Positions 50,797 through 59,979 are shown, numbered from the stretch's first letter. The stretch is 64,000 nt of DNA from JBOGOC01 sp050747525 (GCA_050747525.1 JBOGOC010000102.1:35135-99134); one strand, 5' to 3'. The notes: generated by a model from the letters alone, not told the origin. Numbers and translations: made by a program.

Positions 50797-50882
50797 GTTT
50801 TCACCGGATTGCTCTACCTGGTCCGCCCGCAAAACGGATGCGGCCAGGGCCCTGCAGGGCTTCGGCCCCGAGCTGCCCCTGA
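50797..50882 (+). pseudogene. Frameshifted remnant of the shared YYLVR...CP C-terminal module
   Basis: One frame reads FTGLLYLVRPQNGCGQGPAG (50800-50859); after a shift of frame the DNA reads SAPSCP and a stop (50862-50882). The intact proteins at 28065 and 43782 end with IFYYLVRAQNPCGAGPAG...APSCP and IFYYLVRGENACGTG...ACP. The match at both ends, including the stop, shows that this is the decayed 3' end of a gene with the same module. No clear upstream part is left. Confidence 0.7.
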
Positions 50883-50946
50883 GGGCGAGGCCGGGACCGG
50901 CGGCACCCTCGTCTGACGGTGCGCCGATCCCGGTGAGGAGCTGCCC

Positions 50947-52404
50947 TCAGCGCCTGCGCACGCCCTTGCGGCCGCGGATGGTGAGCACCTTGGCCTTTGC
51001 TTCTTCCAGTGTCATCCCTCCGCCAGTGCCCCCGGTCGGGGGCTTCGGCGTGGAGACGACCGACGTCGACACCAGCCTGTGTGCAGGGACCTTCACCAGG
51101 AAGGCGTCCACCCGGTTTCCGCCGGTGTTGCTGGTCCACAGCATGTACTGACCGGTGACGTCCATGTTCCCCTTGGGGCTCTTGGAGTAGTCGTCACCGC
51201 CTCCCGAGGCGTTCAGATCGGTCATGACCGGCGCCACCACCAGCACGTCCATCGAGCCGTCGAGCCTGTAGCAGATGATCTCGTTGGCCCGCGGGTAGTT
51301 TCCGCGCATGGCGTTGCTGCTGCAGACGAACTGCTTGTCGGGAGTCACCCCGGGCAGGGCGTTGCCGTGCGTGATGTGCCCCACACCCACGTTCCAGTCG
51401 GCCGTGTGGTAGACGGGGCGGGTGGAGGGCGGGTTGAACGTGCGCAGGAGCACCGCGCCTGGCTCGGACGACCAGTTGTCCTCGTTCACGATGTACCCGT
51501 AGCCGGTGTCGGCGTGACCCGCCGCGCCCTGGCGATCCATCACCGTGGTCTCGCGCCCCGTGGTCAGGTCGATGATGCGGTTGTCCTCGCCGTCCGCCCC
51601 ATCCACGTTGTCCAGCATGATGAGGTAGCGGCCTGCCTTGTCCAGGTGGCACTCGTCCAGCGTGCCGCGCGCGGCAAACCAGGAGAAGCGCTTCTCGGCC
51701 TCACGGTAGGCGATGCACCCCATCATGGCCGAGCTGGCGGACGACCTGACCGTCGCCACGTGCACCTGGTCATCGTCGCTGCTGTGCATCTGCCAGATGT
51801 AGATGCCGCCACCCATCTGGGTGGCCGCGTCGAACACGACGCTCATCTTCTTCGTGGACACGTCGTAGCGCTGCATCCGGCTTCCGCTGTTCAGGTACAG
51901 GGCCTTCGGCATGGTGGCGCTGAAGTACCAGCCCTCGCCGGTGGCGCCGCTGAGGGGATTGGAGGAGTCGAACAGCGGCCCGACCTTCTTCACCTCGTCG
52001 GTGTTCTTGTTGTAGCTGAACAGGGTCGGCCCGCCGGCGGCGGAGCCCAGACCGAGGAAGATCAGCATGGTGTCGCTGCCGGCGCTGTTGTTCATGTTGC
52101 GCCAGTATGAATAGCCCACGGGGATGACGCAGTCAGCCCCGTTGCAGTCGCTGCTGTTGGTGATGCGCACCCCTTCGGTGTTCCAGGGTGACGGAAAGGT
52201 GAACCCGCCACGCGTGGGAAGCAGGCGGCTCAGGACCGCCGCGCTGGGGTTCGGTCGGGTCTCTCCGCCGGTGACCTTCTCGACGAAGCCGCCGGGAAAG
52301 GTTTCGGCCGACCTGGCATCCGGTGCGCCGGCGATGACGGTGCCCAGCATGAGAGCCGCCACGACGAGCGGGCGGACGAAACTGACGAACGAAGTATGAG
52401 ACAC
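50947..52404 (-). CDS. Secreted protein with a probable beta-propeller, function unknown
   Basis: A 485-aa protein. GTG 52402-52404 has AGGAGGG six bases upstream and begins the signal peptide (FVRPLVVAALMLGTVIAG). The mature chain has repeated blade-like stretches with W and Y (YSYWRNMNNSAGSDTMLIFL, GRYLIMLDNVDG, GQYMLWTSNTGG) and two likely disulfides (SDCNGADC). This recalls oligogalacturonide-lyase or WD40-like propellers, but without catalytic motifs I can name. The C-terminal 40 residues (PPTGGTGGGMTLEEAKAKV, then RGRKGVRRR) form a flexible basic tail. A stand-alone gene. Confidence 0.72.
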   Translation of the reverse strand: MSHTSFVSFVRPLVVAALMLGTVIAGAPDARSAETFPGGFVEKVTGGETRPNPSAAVLSRLLPTRGGFTFPSPWNTEGVRITNSSDCNGADCVIPVGYSYWRNMNNSAGSDTMLIFLGLGSAAGGPTLFSYNKNTDEVKKVGPLFDSSNPLSGATGEGWYFSATMPKALYLNSGSRMQRYDVSTKKMSVVFDAATQMGGGIYIWQMHSSDDDQVHVATVRSSASSAMMGCIAYREAEKRFSWFAARGTLDECHLDKAGRYLIMLDNVDGADGEDNRIIDLTTGRETTVMDRQGAAGHADTGYGYIVNEDNWSSEPGAVLLRTFNPPSTRPVYHTADWNVGVGHITHGNALPGVTPDKQFVCSSNAMRGNYPRANEIICYRLDGSMDVLVVAPVMTDLNASGGGDDYSKSPKGNMDVTGQYMLWTSNTGGNRVDAFLVKVPAHRLVSTSVVSTPKPPTGGTGGGMTLEEAKAKVLTIRGRKGVRRR

Positions 52405-52534
52405 TGAATCCCTCCTGCCTTGTGCGGGGTTCAAGAAGGCAGGACACTAACCCAAGGCAGTGAATCCTCCATGAGGATGGAGAAAAATCGGCCTCAATTG
52501 TTCGTGACGGCCGGGGCAAGAGGAGACGACGAGC

Positions 52535-53068
52535 ATGTCGCTTTGGGATTACATCGGGAAGACCGGGAAGCAGGCCGAGGCGGCCGGCGCATCGACGCCC
52601 GCGGACGCTGATTCGATACGCCGGATCATCAGCTCGCTCGAGCAGCTCGAGCCGGCGCGGGCCCGTCACATCGCCGCGTTCGCCTTCGTCCTGGCGCGGG
52701 TGGCGCGGGCCGACATGGTGATCAGCAAGGAAGAGACGGCCGCCATGGAGCGGATCATCATGGACCAGGCCGGCCTGCCCGAGGAGCAGGCGGTTCTGGT
52801 GGTGGAGATCGCGCGCCATCAGAACCTGCTGCTGGGGGGGACGGAGAACTTCCTGGTCACCCGCGAGCTGAAGGCCACGGCCACCCCCGAAGAGAAGGAC
52901 GCGCTGCTGCGCTGCCTGTTCGCGGTGTCGGCGGCCGACGAGTCGATATCCACGGCGGAAGAAGGGATCGTGGCGCAGATCGCCTCCGAGCTGGGCATAG
53001 ACCGGCAGGACATGTTGCGCGTGAGATCCGAGTACAGGCAGTGGCGCGCGGTGCATCGTCCGCGATGA
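52535..53068 (+). CDS. TerB-like / DUF533-type helical protein
   Basis: A 177-aa cytoplasmic protein from ATG 52535 (AGAGGAG upstream). Two similar helical halves contain acidic turn motifs, VARADMVISKEETAAMERI and SAADESISTAEEGIVAQI, as in TerB-like proteins that bind metal ions. The family is linked to tellurite resistance or general stress, with no fixed biochemical role. Its stop overlaps the start of the peptidase fusion gene (ATGA), so the two are coupled. Confidence 0.8.
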   Translation: MSLWDYIGKTGKQAEAAGASTPADADSIRRIISSLEQLEPARARHIAAFAFVLARVARADMVISKEETAAMERIIMDQAGLPEEQAVLVVEIARHQNLLLGGTENFLVTRELKATATPEEKDALLRCLFAVSAADESISTAEEGIVAQIASELGIDRQDMLRVRSEYRQWRAVHRPR

Positions 53069-56000
53069 GACGGATCGTCCCGGCCGCGGGACTGCTGCTG
53101 GCCGTCGCGGCCGCCGCGTGGGGGGCGCCGCCGGAGGCTACGGGCCACGTCCGTCACGCCCTCGAGGTCCGCCTGGACCCGCCGTCGCACCGCCTGGCCG
53201 TCACCGACACCATCACGCTGCCGGCCGGAATGGCCGGAGACCTCGACCTGCTGCTCAACGCACGCCTGGAGGTCCGCGCGTCGGACCCCTCCGTGACCGG
53301 GGTGGAGCAGGGCGAACCGACGGATGAGGCGCCCCTGCGCCGGTACCGGGTCCGCCTTCCTGCCGGCCGGCGCTCGATCCGCCTGACGTATGAAGGACCC
53401 TTCGATTTCGCCCTCTCCGACCCGAAAGAGGAATACACGCGTGGCTTTCGAGAGACGCTGGGGATCGTCGGCCCCGAGGGGGTCTACCTGGCCGGCGACG
53501 GGTACTGGTACCCGCACGCCGGCGAGGGCCTGATCGAGTTCGAGATGAAGGTACGGCTTCCGGACGGATGGCGCGTGGTGAGCCAGGGGGAGGGGACCTC
53601 GCGTGACGCGTCGGGCATGGCCCGCTGGGACTCCCAGGGCCCGGCCGAGGAGATCTTCCTGGTGGGTGGGCCGCTCGAGCTGGAGGCGCGCGAGGCGGGT
53701 CCCGTGCGGGCCGAGGTCTACCTGCGTGGGACCGACGACGCTCTCACCGGCAAGTACCTCGACGCCACGGCTTTGTACTTGAAGATGTACACGGATCTCA
53801 TCGGGCCGTATCCGTACGGGAAGTTCGCGATGGTGGAGAACTTCTGGGAGACGGGCTACGGAATGCCGTCGTTCACCCTTCTGGGGCCCCAGATCATCCG
53901 GTTCCCCTTCATCCTGCACTCGTCCTATCCGCACGAGATCCTGCATTCCTGGTGGGGGAACGGGGTCTTCGTGCAGGACGGGACGGGGAACTGGTGCGAG
54001 GGGCTCACGGCGTACATGGCCGACCACCTGATCCAGGAGCAGCGCGGCAAGGGGGACGAGCACCGCCGCGCCACCCTGCAGAAGTACCGGGACTACGTGC
54101 AGACATCGCGCGACTTCGCGTTGCGCGACTTCCGCTCCCGTCACAGCGCGGCCACCGAGGCGGTGGGCTACGGGCGCACAATGATGGGCTTCCACATGCT
54201 GCACCTGCGCGTGGGAGACGAGGCGTTCCGGACCTGGGTGTCACGCTTCTACGCGCGGATGCGAGGGAAGCGGGCCTCGTTCGACGACGTGCGCGCCGTC
54301 ATGGAAGAGGTCTCGGGTCAGGATCTGCGGCGATTCTTCGCGGACTGGATCGAGCGTCCCGGCGCTCCCGCCCTGGCGGTGGAGGTGCGCGACGTGGCCG
54401 GGCTGGAGGTGCGCGGGGTGCTGCGCCAGACGCAGGCCGGGCCTGCGTTCCAGCTGGACGTCTCCGTGGTGGTGCAGACGTCGGGCGCCGCCGTGACGCA
54501 GACGGTGCGCATGGACGCAGCCGAGGCTCCCTTCTCGGTGAAGACGACGTCGCCGCCCCTGGCGCTGCACGTGGATCCTTCGTTCGATCTGTTCCGGCGG
54601 CTCGACCCGAAGGAGGCGCCGCCGTCCATCGGCCAGATCTTCGGCGAGCCCGCGATCCTGGCCGTGCTCCCCTCGGACGCTCCCGAAGCCGAGAGGACGG
54701 CCTACAGATCGCTCATCGAAGGATGGCGCAGCGACAGCCACGCGCCGGAGATCCGCACCGACGCGGAAGTGACGTCGCTCCCCTCCGGCAAGGCCGTCTG
54801 GATGCTGGGACGCGCCAACCGCCTGGCCCGGGCGCTGAAGCTGCCCGCGGGGGAGGCCTCGCTCGACGAGCGGGACCTGCGTGCCCACGGCGAGACGATG
54901 CCGCGCGCGGGGCACTCCACCGTGCTGGTCGCCCGCCATCCGTCCAACCCCGCGAAAGCGATCGGATGGATCGTGGCCGATCCGGTGGAGGCGGTCCCCG
55001 GGCTGGGGCGCAAGCTGCCTCACTACGGGCGCTACTCGTACCTGGGGTTCGAAGGAAACGAGCCCACCAACGTGATGAAAGGGGAGTGGGCGGCGTCCGA
55101 TTCCCCGATGCGTGTCGATCTGCGCCCCGCTGCCGAGCGCTCCACGGCGCTGGCCGGGCTGAAGCAGCCGCAGCGGGCTCCGCTGGCCGAGCCTCCGGCC
55201 ATCTTTTCGGAGGCGGCCCTGCGCGAGCATGTGGCCAGGCTGTCGGCGCCGGACATGGAAGGGCGAGGCCTCGGCACGCGCGGCCTGGACGTCGCCGCGG
55301 CCTACATCGCGCGGCAGTTCGAGGCCATCGGGCTGGCCCCCGGCGGGGACGCCGGCAGCTACCTCCAGCAGTTCCGGACCGGGACGACTCCCGACGGCAA
55401 GCCCCGCGACGTGGCCAACGTGATCGGTGTGCTGCCGGGGACGTCGGCCGGCGGGCCCGCCGTGGTGGTGGGGGCACACTACGATCATCTTGGATACGGA
55501 TGGCCCGACTCGCACGCCGAGGATGCGGGGAGGCTGCACCCCGGCGCCGACGACAACGCCAGCGGCGTGGCGGTCCTGCTGGAGCTGGCGCGCGCCATGG
55601 TGCAGGAAGAGAAGGCGCCGCGCACCATCGTGTTCGTGGCCTTCACCGGCGAGGAAGCCGGGCGCGTCGGCTCGCGCCACTACGTCGATCACCCTGTCTT
55701 TCCGCTGGACACGACCATCGGGATGCTCAACCTCGACGCCGTGGGCCGGCTGGGCTCCGGCCGCCTGTCGATGCTGGCCACCGGCACCGCGGACGAGTGG
55801 CCGCACATCGCGCGCGGCGTGAGCTACGTCACGGGCGTGGAGAGCCGGCTCATCCCCGAGTCGCTCGAGTCTTCCGATCAGAAGAGCTTCATCGACCGCG
55901 GGGTCCCGGCCGTGCAGCTCTTCACCGAGCCGCACCCCGACTATCACCGTCCCGGCGACACGGCGGACAAGGTGGACGCGGCCGGGCTGGTGAAGGTGGC

Positions 56001-56394
56001 GTCGTTCGTGAGGGAAACCCTCGTCTACCTGGCGGGACGGACCGAGCCGCTCACCGTGACCATCGCCGGCTCTGCCGCCGCTCCCGCGGGAGCCGCGCCG
56101 TCGGGCGCCCCCGCCGCGGTCGTGGCCGGCCGCCGCGTGTCGCTGGGGACGGTCCCGGATTTCATGTTTGCGGGCCCGGGGGTGAAGGTGTCGAGCATCG
56201 TGCCTGGCTCAGCGGCCGAGAAGGCAGGGCTGCGGGCAGGGGACGTGCTGCTGCGGCTCGACGATCAGGAGGTTTCGTCCCTGAGGGCCTACTCGGACCT
56301 GCTCAAGACGAAGTCGCCGGGCCAGCAGGTCCGCGTCACCGTGATGCGCGACGGCGCCGAGGTCACCCTGGCGGCCACGCTGACAGCGCGCTGA
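53065..56394 (+). CDS. Exported M1 aminopeptidase - M28 peptidase - PDZ fusion protein
   Basis: A 1109-aa protein. The signal peptide is RRIVPAAGLLLAVAAAAWG. The M1 gluzincin domain occupies about residues 30-450, with HEILHSWWGN near 290 (HExxH) and the third ligand in CEGLTAYMADHL. A linker domain (about 480-690) follows. The M28 domain (about 715-990) shows VVVGAHYDHLG, PGADDNASGVAVLLELA, AFTGEEAGRVGSRH, NLDAVGRLG and the final His in PHPDYHRPGDT, a full di-zinc set. The PDZ domain (about 1030-1109) includes VPGSAAEKAGLRAGDVLL. Both metallopeptidase sites look intact. It should trim peptides in the periplasm. Coupled to the TerB-like gene. Confidence 0.9.
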   Translation: MRRIVPAAGLLLAVAAAAWGAPPEATGHVRHALEVRLDPPSHRLAVTDTITLPAGMAGDLDLLLNARLEVRASDPSVTGVEQGEPTDEAPLRRYRVRLPAGRRSIRLTYEGPFDFALSDPKEEYTRGFRETLGIVGPEGVYLAGDGYWYPHAGEGLIEFEMKVRLPDGWRVVSQGEGTSRDASGMARWDSQGPAEEIFLVGGPLELEAREAGPVRAEVYLRGTDDALTGKYLDATALYLKMYTDLIGPYPYGKFAMVENFWETGYGMPSFTLLGPQIIRFPFILHSSYPHEILHSWWGNGVFVQDGTGNWCEGLTAYMADHLIQEQRGKGDEHRRATLQKYRDYVQTSRDFALRDFRSRHSAATEAVGYGRTMMGFHMLHLRVGDEAFRTWVSRFYARMRGKRASFDDVRAVMEEVSGQDLRRFFADWIERPGAPALAVEVRDVAGLEVRGVLRQTQAGPAFQLDVSVVVQTSGAAVTQTVRMDAAEAPFSVKTTSPPLALHVDPSFDLFRRLDPKEAPPSIGQIFGEPAILAVLPSDAPEAERTAYRSLIEGWRSDSHAPEIRTDAEVTSLPSGKAVWMLGRANRLARALKLPAGEASLDERDLRAHGETMPRAGHSTVLVARHPSNPAKAIGWIVADPVEAVPGLGRKLPHYGRYSYLGFEGNEPTNVMKGEWAASDSPMRVDLRPAAERSTALAGLKQPQRAPLAEPPAIFSEAALREHVARLSAPDMEGRGLGTRGLDVAAAYIARQFEAIGLAPGGDAGSYLQQFRTGTTPDGKPRDVANVIGVLPGTSAGGPAVVVGAHYDHLGYGWPDSHAEDAGRLHPGADDNASGVAVLLELARAMVQEEKAPRTIVFVAFTGEEAGRVGSRHYVDHPVFPLDTTIGMLNLDAVGRLGSGRLSMLATGTADEWPHIARGVSYVTGVESRLIPESLESSDQKSFIDRGVPAVQLFTEPHPDYHRPGDTADKVDAAGLVKVASFVRETLVYLAGRTEPLTVTIAGSAAAPAGAAPSGAPAAVVAGRRVSLGTVPDFMFAGPGVKVSSIVPGSAAEKAGLRAGDVLLRLDDQEVSSLRAYSDLLKTKSPGQQVRVTVMRDGAEVTLAATLTAR

Positions 56395-56465
56395 AACCCT
56401 TGCCGCGAGCGGGATCCCCGCGTATCCTTGTGCATCTTCCACACACGATAGAGGGCAGGATCCGG

Positions 56466-56909
56466 ATGGAGCATCGCGGGCACGACAGGCAGCGTCTGGA
56501 GCGGACGCTCGTGCTGCTGAGCAGCCAGGCGGTGGCCAGGGCGCGGCGTGAAGCGCCGCCGCGTGGGCGAGCGGCTCGCCGCCCCCCGATCCACCTGCCC
56601 AAACCGGAACAGCCGGCACGCCCGGCCGAGCCTCAACGCCAGACGGCCCCTCCCGTGGAAGCCTTGCCCGCAGAGGCCCCGGCCCCCGGGCAGCCACAGG
56701 CCGAGCCGACGCTCCTGGAGCTGGAGCTGCCCGAGCTGGACGAGCTGGTCGATCGGCTGGATCGGCTGGAGCAGAAGCTGGACCACCTCGCTCCGAACCG
56801 GCCCCTCCCCGCCACCAGGGATGCCTTCGGCGAATGGGTGCGCCTGCGGCGGTGGGAGGAGATGCCCTTCAGCGAGTTCCTGACCCTTCGCCGCGCGGGA
56901 CGCATCTAG
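56466..56909 (+). CDS. Small Pro-rich coiled-coil protein, function unknown
   Basis: A 147-aa protein from ATG 56466 (AGGA six bases upstream). The N-terminal 30 residues are helical and basic, the middle is rich in Pro and Ala (PEQPARPAEPQRQTAPPVEA), and residues about 80-110 form a Leu/Glu/Asp coiled coil (LDELVDRLDRLEQKLDHL). The C-terminus reads FGEWVRLRRWEEMPFSEFLT. No signal peptide or known domain is visible. It follows the peptidase gene by 71 bases and precedes a strong hairpin. Confidence 0.6.
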   Translation: MEHRGHDRQRLERTLVLLSSQAVARARREAPPRGRAARRPPIHLPKPEQPARPAEPQRQTAPPVEALPAEAPAPGQPQAEPTLLELELPELDELVDRLDRLEQKLDHLAPNRPLPATRDAFGEWVRLRRWEEMPFSEFLTLRRAGRI

Positions 56910-56982
56910 CCGGCGCCTGGGGCGGGCGGGGCAGCGGTAACCGAGGGTCCCCGGCGGCGGGAGTGGTTGCCGGGGCCGCTCC

Positions 56983-57006
56983 CCGTCGTGGCGTTGGCCA
57001 CGACGG
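56983..57006. terminator. Perfect 10-bp hairpin between convergent genes
   Basis: CCGTCGTGGC pairs exactly with GCCACGACGG around the loop GTTG. It lies between the stop codons of the small coiled-coil gene and the GGDEF-PilZ gene, so it could end transcription from both sides. There is no T tract. Confidence 0.5.
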
Positions 57007-57116
57007 CTCGCTCTCGCTTCCGCCTTCGCCCTCGCTCGCTGGCCGCGCACAAGCGCGCGCGGCCAACGCTCGCTCGACCCGGCTCAGGCTCCAGAGAGCC
57101 CCGGCAACGCCCTCGA

Positions 57117-58352
57117 CTATCCAGGGGGCTCTTCGTCGGTCCCCGCGATGAAGCGTTCGAGGAAGTCGACCACTCCTTCGAGCTGCTCTTCGACGACCAG
57201 ATCGAACAGCACGCCGATCTCGTAGCGCGTGCCCCCTTCGGCGTCGAAGCTCTCCACCCTCACCACCTTGCCCGGGATGAGCACCTTCTCGCCGTCCTTC
57301 CGGCTCGCGCAGATGACCTGCACCGTGTGCCCGAGCTCCAGCGGCGTGGCGCTGTCGAAAAGGACCCCTCCCGAAGAGATGTTCTTCATGGAGGCGGGAG
57401 CCTGCCGCGCCTCGCCCTCGGGCACGAACGCCACCTGCAGGTCCTCGTTCCCCAGGTCGAGCCGCATGAACTCGCGCCGCTCACGGTAGTGGATGGCCAC
57501 GCGGTTGCGCCCTCGCGCCTGGGCCACGTGGAACGCGTCGCGCGCCCGGCGCGTCAGGTCGGCCGCGTCGTCGGCATCCTGAGGGAACGAGGCCACCCCG
57601 GCGCTGAGGGTCACCTCGAAGGGGCGGCCTCCCACGCGGCGCTGCAGATAGAACGATTCGGCCCGCTGCCTGATCCTCTCGGCGACCTGGAAGGCCCCCA
57701 TGCGGTTGGTCTCGGTGAGAAGCAGCCGGAACTCGGAGGCGGCGGGGCGGGCCGCGTAGTCCATGGTGCGCACGCAGGCGCGCACGAGGCCGGCCACCTC
57801 CTGCAGGAGCATCGTGCCCATGGTCGGCCCCAGCCGCTCCACGATGGAGGCGTAGTCGTCGATCTCCAGGTGGACGATCGACAGGTCCAGCTCGTAGCGG
57901 CGGGCGCGCCCGACTTCGCGCGGCAGCTGATCCTCGAGGAAGCCTCCGGTGTGGAGCCCGGTGACCGGGTCGATCAGGACCTGGTCATCCATCCGGTGCG
58001 CCGCGATCACCTCCAGCATGCGGGGACGCGAGGTGCGCCGGTTGACCTGGATCAGATGATCGAGGGCGGCCACGCGCAGCGGCACGGTGCGCCCGATCGC
58101 CTTCTCCATCACCGTCCGATGGGCCAGGATGGCGTCCCACTGGCGGCGGGCCTCGTCATCCTCCAGGGGAATGTTGAACAGCAGGAGCATCAGGCGCGCG
58201 TGCGTCCCGGTGCCGCCGGACCAGGCGATCCGGTCGATGGTCTCCAGGACGCGATCCAGATTGACCGGATCTTCCTGCAGGCGGGCCTCGATTTCCGCCT
58301 TCAGGGCGGCGATTTCCTCAGGACGGATCGAGGGCGTGGGGCGCTGGGCCAT
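57117..58352 (-). CDS. Degenerate GGDEF domain fused to a PilZ domain
   Basis: A 411-aa cytoplasmic protein. After a helical N-terminal region, residues about 135-300 follow the GGDEF fold (DPVTGLHTGGFLEDQL, IDDYASIVERLGP, VTLSAGVASFP). However, the signature itself reads RPAASEF instead of GGDEF, so cyclase activity is unlikely. The C-terminal PilZ domain keeps the c-di-GMP-binding pattern (RERREFMR and NISSGGVLF). It probably acts as a c-di-GMP receptor. I choose ATG 58350-58352, which starts right at the expected transcription start of a promoter at 58360-58387. A longer start at 58391 is possible. Confidence 0.85.
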   Translation of the reverse strand: MAQRPTPSIRPEEIAALKAEIEARLQEDPVNLDRVLETIDRIAWSGGTGTHARLMLLLFNIPLEDDEARRQWDAILAHRTVMEKAIGRTVPLRVAALDHLIQVNRRTSRPRMLEVIAAHRMDDQVLIDPVTGLHTGGFLEDQLPREVGRARRYELDLSIVHLEIDDYASIVERLGPTMGTMLLQEVAGLVRACVRTMDYAARPAASEFRLLLTETNRMGAFQVAERIRQRAESFYLQRRVGGRPFEVTLSAGVASFPQDADDAADLTRRARDAFHVAQARGRNRVAIHYRERREFMRLDLGNEDLQVAFVPEGEARQAPASMKNISSGGVLFDSATPLELGHTVQVICASRKDGEKVLIPGKVVRVESFDAEGGTRYEIGVLFDLVVEEQLEGVVDFLERFIAGTDEEPPG

Positions 58353-58359
58353 GACGTGG

Positions 58360-58387
58360 AATATAGGGCGGACCCCGACAAGGGCAA
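58360..58387 (-). promoter_or_regulatory. Promoter giving a leaderless mRNA for the GGDEF-PilZ gene
   Basis: On the minus strand TTGCCC (58382-58387) and TATATT (58360-58365) are spaced by 16 bases. Only seven bases separate the -10 box from the ATG, and no Shine-Dalgarno precedes it, so transcription would start at or near the first base of the start codon. Confidence 0.5.
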
Positions 58388-58424
58388 CCATCTCAATCGG
58401 AACCCGACGGGACGTCCGGGCCGG

Positions 58425-59660
58425 TCAGGACGACGCGATCCTCACCCGGTCGCCGGGGCGGACCCCATCGGCCCCACCCACGACGACCGACTCGTTGCCC
58501 GAGAGTCCCGAGGTAACCTCGCGCAGATCCCCCCGCGTCTCGCCCAGGATGACCGGCACGCGCACGGCCCGGTCGTCCTTGAGCGCCAGCACGAAGGCGC
58601 GGTCCCCGTCCTGCTGTACCGCCGCGGCCGGCACGAACAGGCGCGGCGCCGCCGAGGCAGCCTCGGCGCCGACCTCCTGGGTGGTGAACGTGACGCGGGC
58701 GCTCATGTCGGGCATGAGCCTGTCGTCGGGGTCCAGCAGCTTCACCTTGGCCTGCACCACGGCCTTCTGGCGATCCGCCGCCGGGATGATCTGGCGCAGG
58801 ACGCCCCGGTACCGGTGACCGGGCACCGCGTCCACGGAGATGAGGGCGGGCTGGCCCGCGGCCACCTTCGAAATGTTGGTCTCGTTGATGTCGGCCTCCA
58901 TCTCCAGCGAGGAGAAGTCGGCCACGGTCACGATGGCGCCGCCGGTGGGTTGGCCGGAGAAAGCTCCAGCGGCCACCATCTCGCCCACCTCGGAGTTCTT
59001 GGAGATCACGATGCCGTCGAAGGGCGCTCGCACGTTCGTCTTCTCGAAGTTGGCCTCGGTGAGCTCCACCCGCGCGGTGGCCGCGCGCACGGCGTGCTCG
59101 GAGGCTTCCTGCCCCGCGCGCGCCACGTCGAGGCCCCGCCTGGCCGCGTCGTGCGAGGCCTGGGTGGTGATCCCCTGATCCAGCAGGCTCTGCTGGCGTT
59201 CCTGCTCACGCTCCGCCTCCCACAGGGCCGCTCGCGACTGGGCCAGCGTGGCGCGCGCCTGTGAAAGCGAGGCCCGGGATTCGGTCACCATGGCGGCCAG
59301 GTCTTCGTTGTCGAGCCGGGCCAGGATCTCCCCGCGGGTGACGTGGCTCCCTTCGTCCACGCCCAGCCACTCCAGGCGCCCCGAGGTGCGCGCCGAGACC
59401 ACTGAGCGCCGCTGGGGGACGATGTAGCCGGTGGCCGTCAGCACCTCTTCGACGTTGCCGGCCTGCACCACACGCACGCGGGCCACGCGCACTTCGGGTG
59501 CGGCGGTGGGGAGCAGCTCCGCTCTCCAGATCAGGAAGCCCGCCACCGCCAGGATGGCCAGGGCCCCGGTCCAGATCAGCGCCTTGCGGACGGGCCGCGG
59601 CCGATCGGGATCGAAGGCCTCGCGCTGGATCCTGAGTGAAGAGAGGTCCGGGGTGGACAT
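58425..59660 (-). CDS. RND-type efflux periplasmic adaptor (HlyD/MFP family)
   Basis: A 411-aa protein with one N-terminal membrane segment (KALIWTGALAILAVAGFLIW). The split lipoyl domain is visible (SGRLEWLGVDEGSHVTRGE and VRAPFDGIVISKNSEVGE), separated by an Ala/Arg/Glu-rich hairpin. The barrel domain (MEADINETNISKVAAGQPA) and membrane-proximal domain (VILGETRGDLREVTSGL, GDRVRIASS) follow. Such adaptors join an inner-membrane pump or MacB-type transporter to an outer-membrane channel; neither is encoded within the window next to it. The ATG at 59660 begins a short basic cytoplasmic N-terminus. Confidence 0.88.
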   Translation of the reverse strand: MSTPDLSSLRIQREAFDPDRPRPVRKALIWTGALAILAVAGFLIWRAELLPTAAPEVRVARVRVVQAGNVEEVLTATGYIVPQRRSVVSARTSGRLEWLGVDEGSHVTRGEILARLDNEDLAAMVTESRASLSQARATLAQSRAALWEAEREQERQQSLLDQGITTQASHDAARRGLDVARAGQEASEHAVRAATARVELTEANFEKTNVRAPFDGIVISKNSEVGEMVAAGAFSGQPTGGAIVTVADFSSLEMEADINETNISKVAAGQPALISVDAVPGHRYRGVLRQIIPAADRQKAVVQAKVKLLDPDDRLMPDMSARVTFTTQEVGAEAASAAPRLFVPAAAVQQDGDRAFVLALKDDRAVRVPVILGETRGDLREVTSGLSGNESVVVGGADGVRPGDRVRIASS

Positions 59661-59760
59661 GGGCTTGGATTCAAGCTAGCATGTCCCCTCCCCGGAATCG
59701 AGGCCGCCCCGTGGCGATTCACGAAGCGAATGAGAACGGTCGCTGGGCGATCCGGATGAT

Positions 59761-59835
59761 GGGCCGCTAGCTCAATGGCAGAGCAACGGACTCTTAATCC
59801 GTGGGTTCAAGGTTCAAGTCCTTGGCGGCTCACCA
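59761..59835 (+). tRNA. tRNA-Lys(CTT)
   Basis: Acceptor GGGCCGC with GCGGCTC (one G-T pair), anticodon arm ACGGA-CTCTTAA-TCCGT giving CTT, T arm CAAGG-TTCAAGT-CCTTG, and ACCA encoded. Confidence 0.94.
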
Positions 59836-59851
59836 AGACCTCCCCACTCCC

Positions 59852-59936
59852 GCGAAAGTGGCGGAACTGGCAGACGCGCCGGACTTAGGATCCGGTGGGG
59901 AAACCCATGGGGGTTCGACTCCCCCCTTTCGCACCA
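59852..59936 (+). tRNA. tRNA-Leu(TAG)
   Basis: Acceptor GCGAAAG with CTTTCGC, anticodon arm CCGGA-CTTAGGA-TCCGG giving TAG, a long variable arm (TGGGGAAACCCA) typical of a class II tRNA, and ACCA encoded. It lies 16 bases after tRNA-Lys and 43 bases before the trigger-factor start, so it may be cotranscribed with tig. Confidence 0.95.
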
Positions 59937-59979
59937 GTATCCGTACCGGACTTCCACTGATGAGATGCCCGAGCCAATC

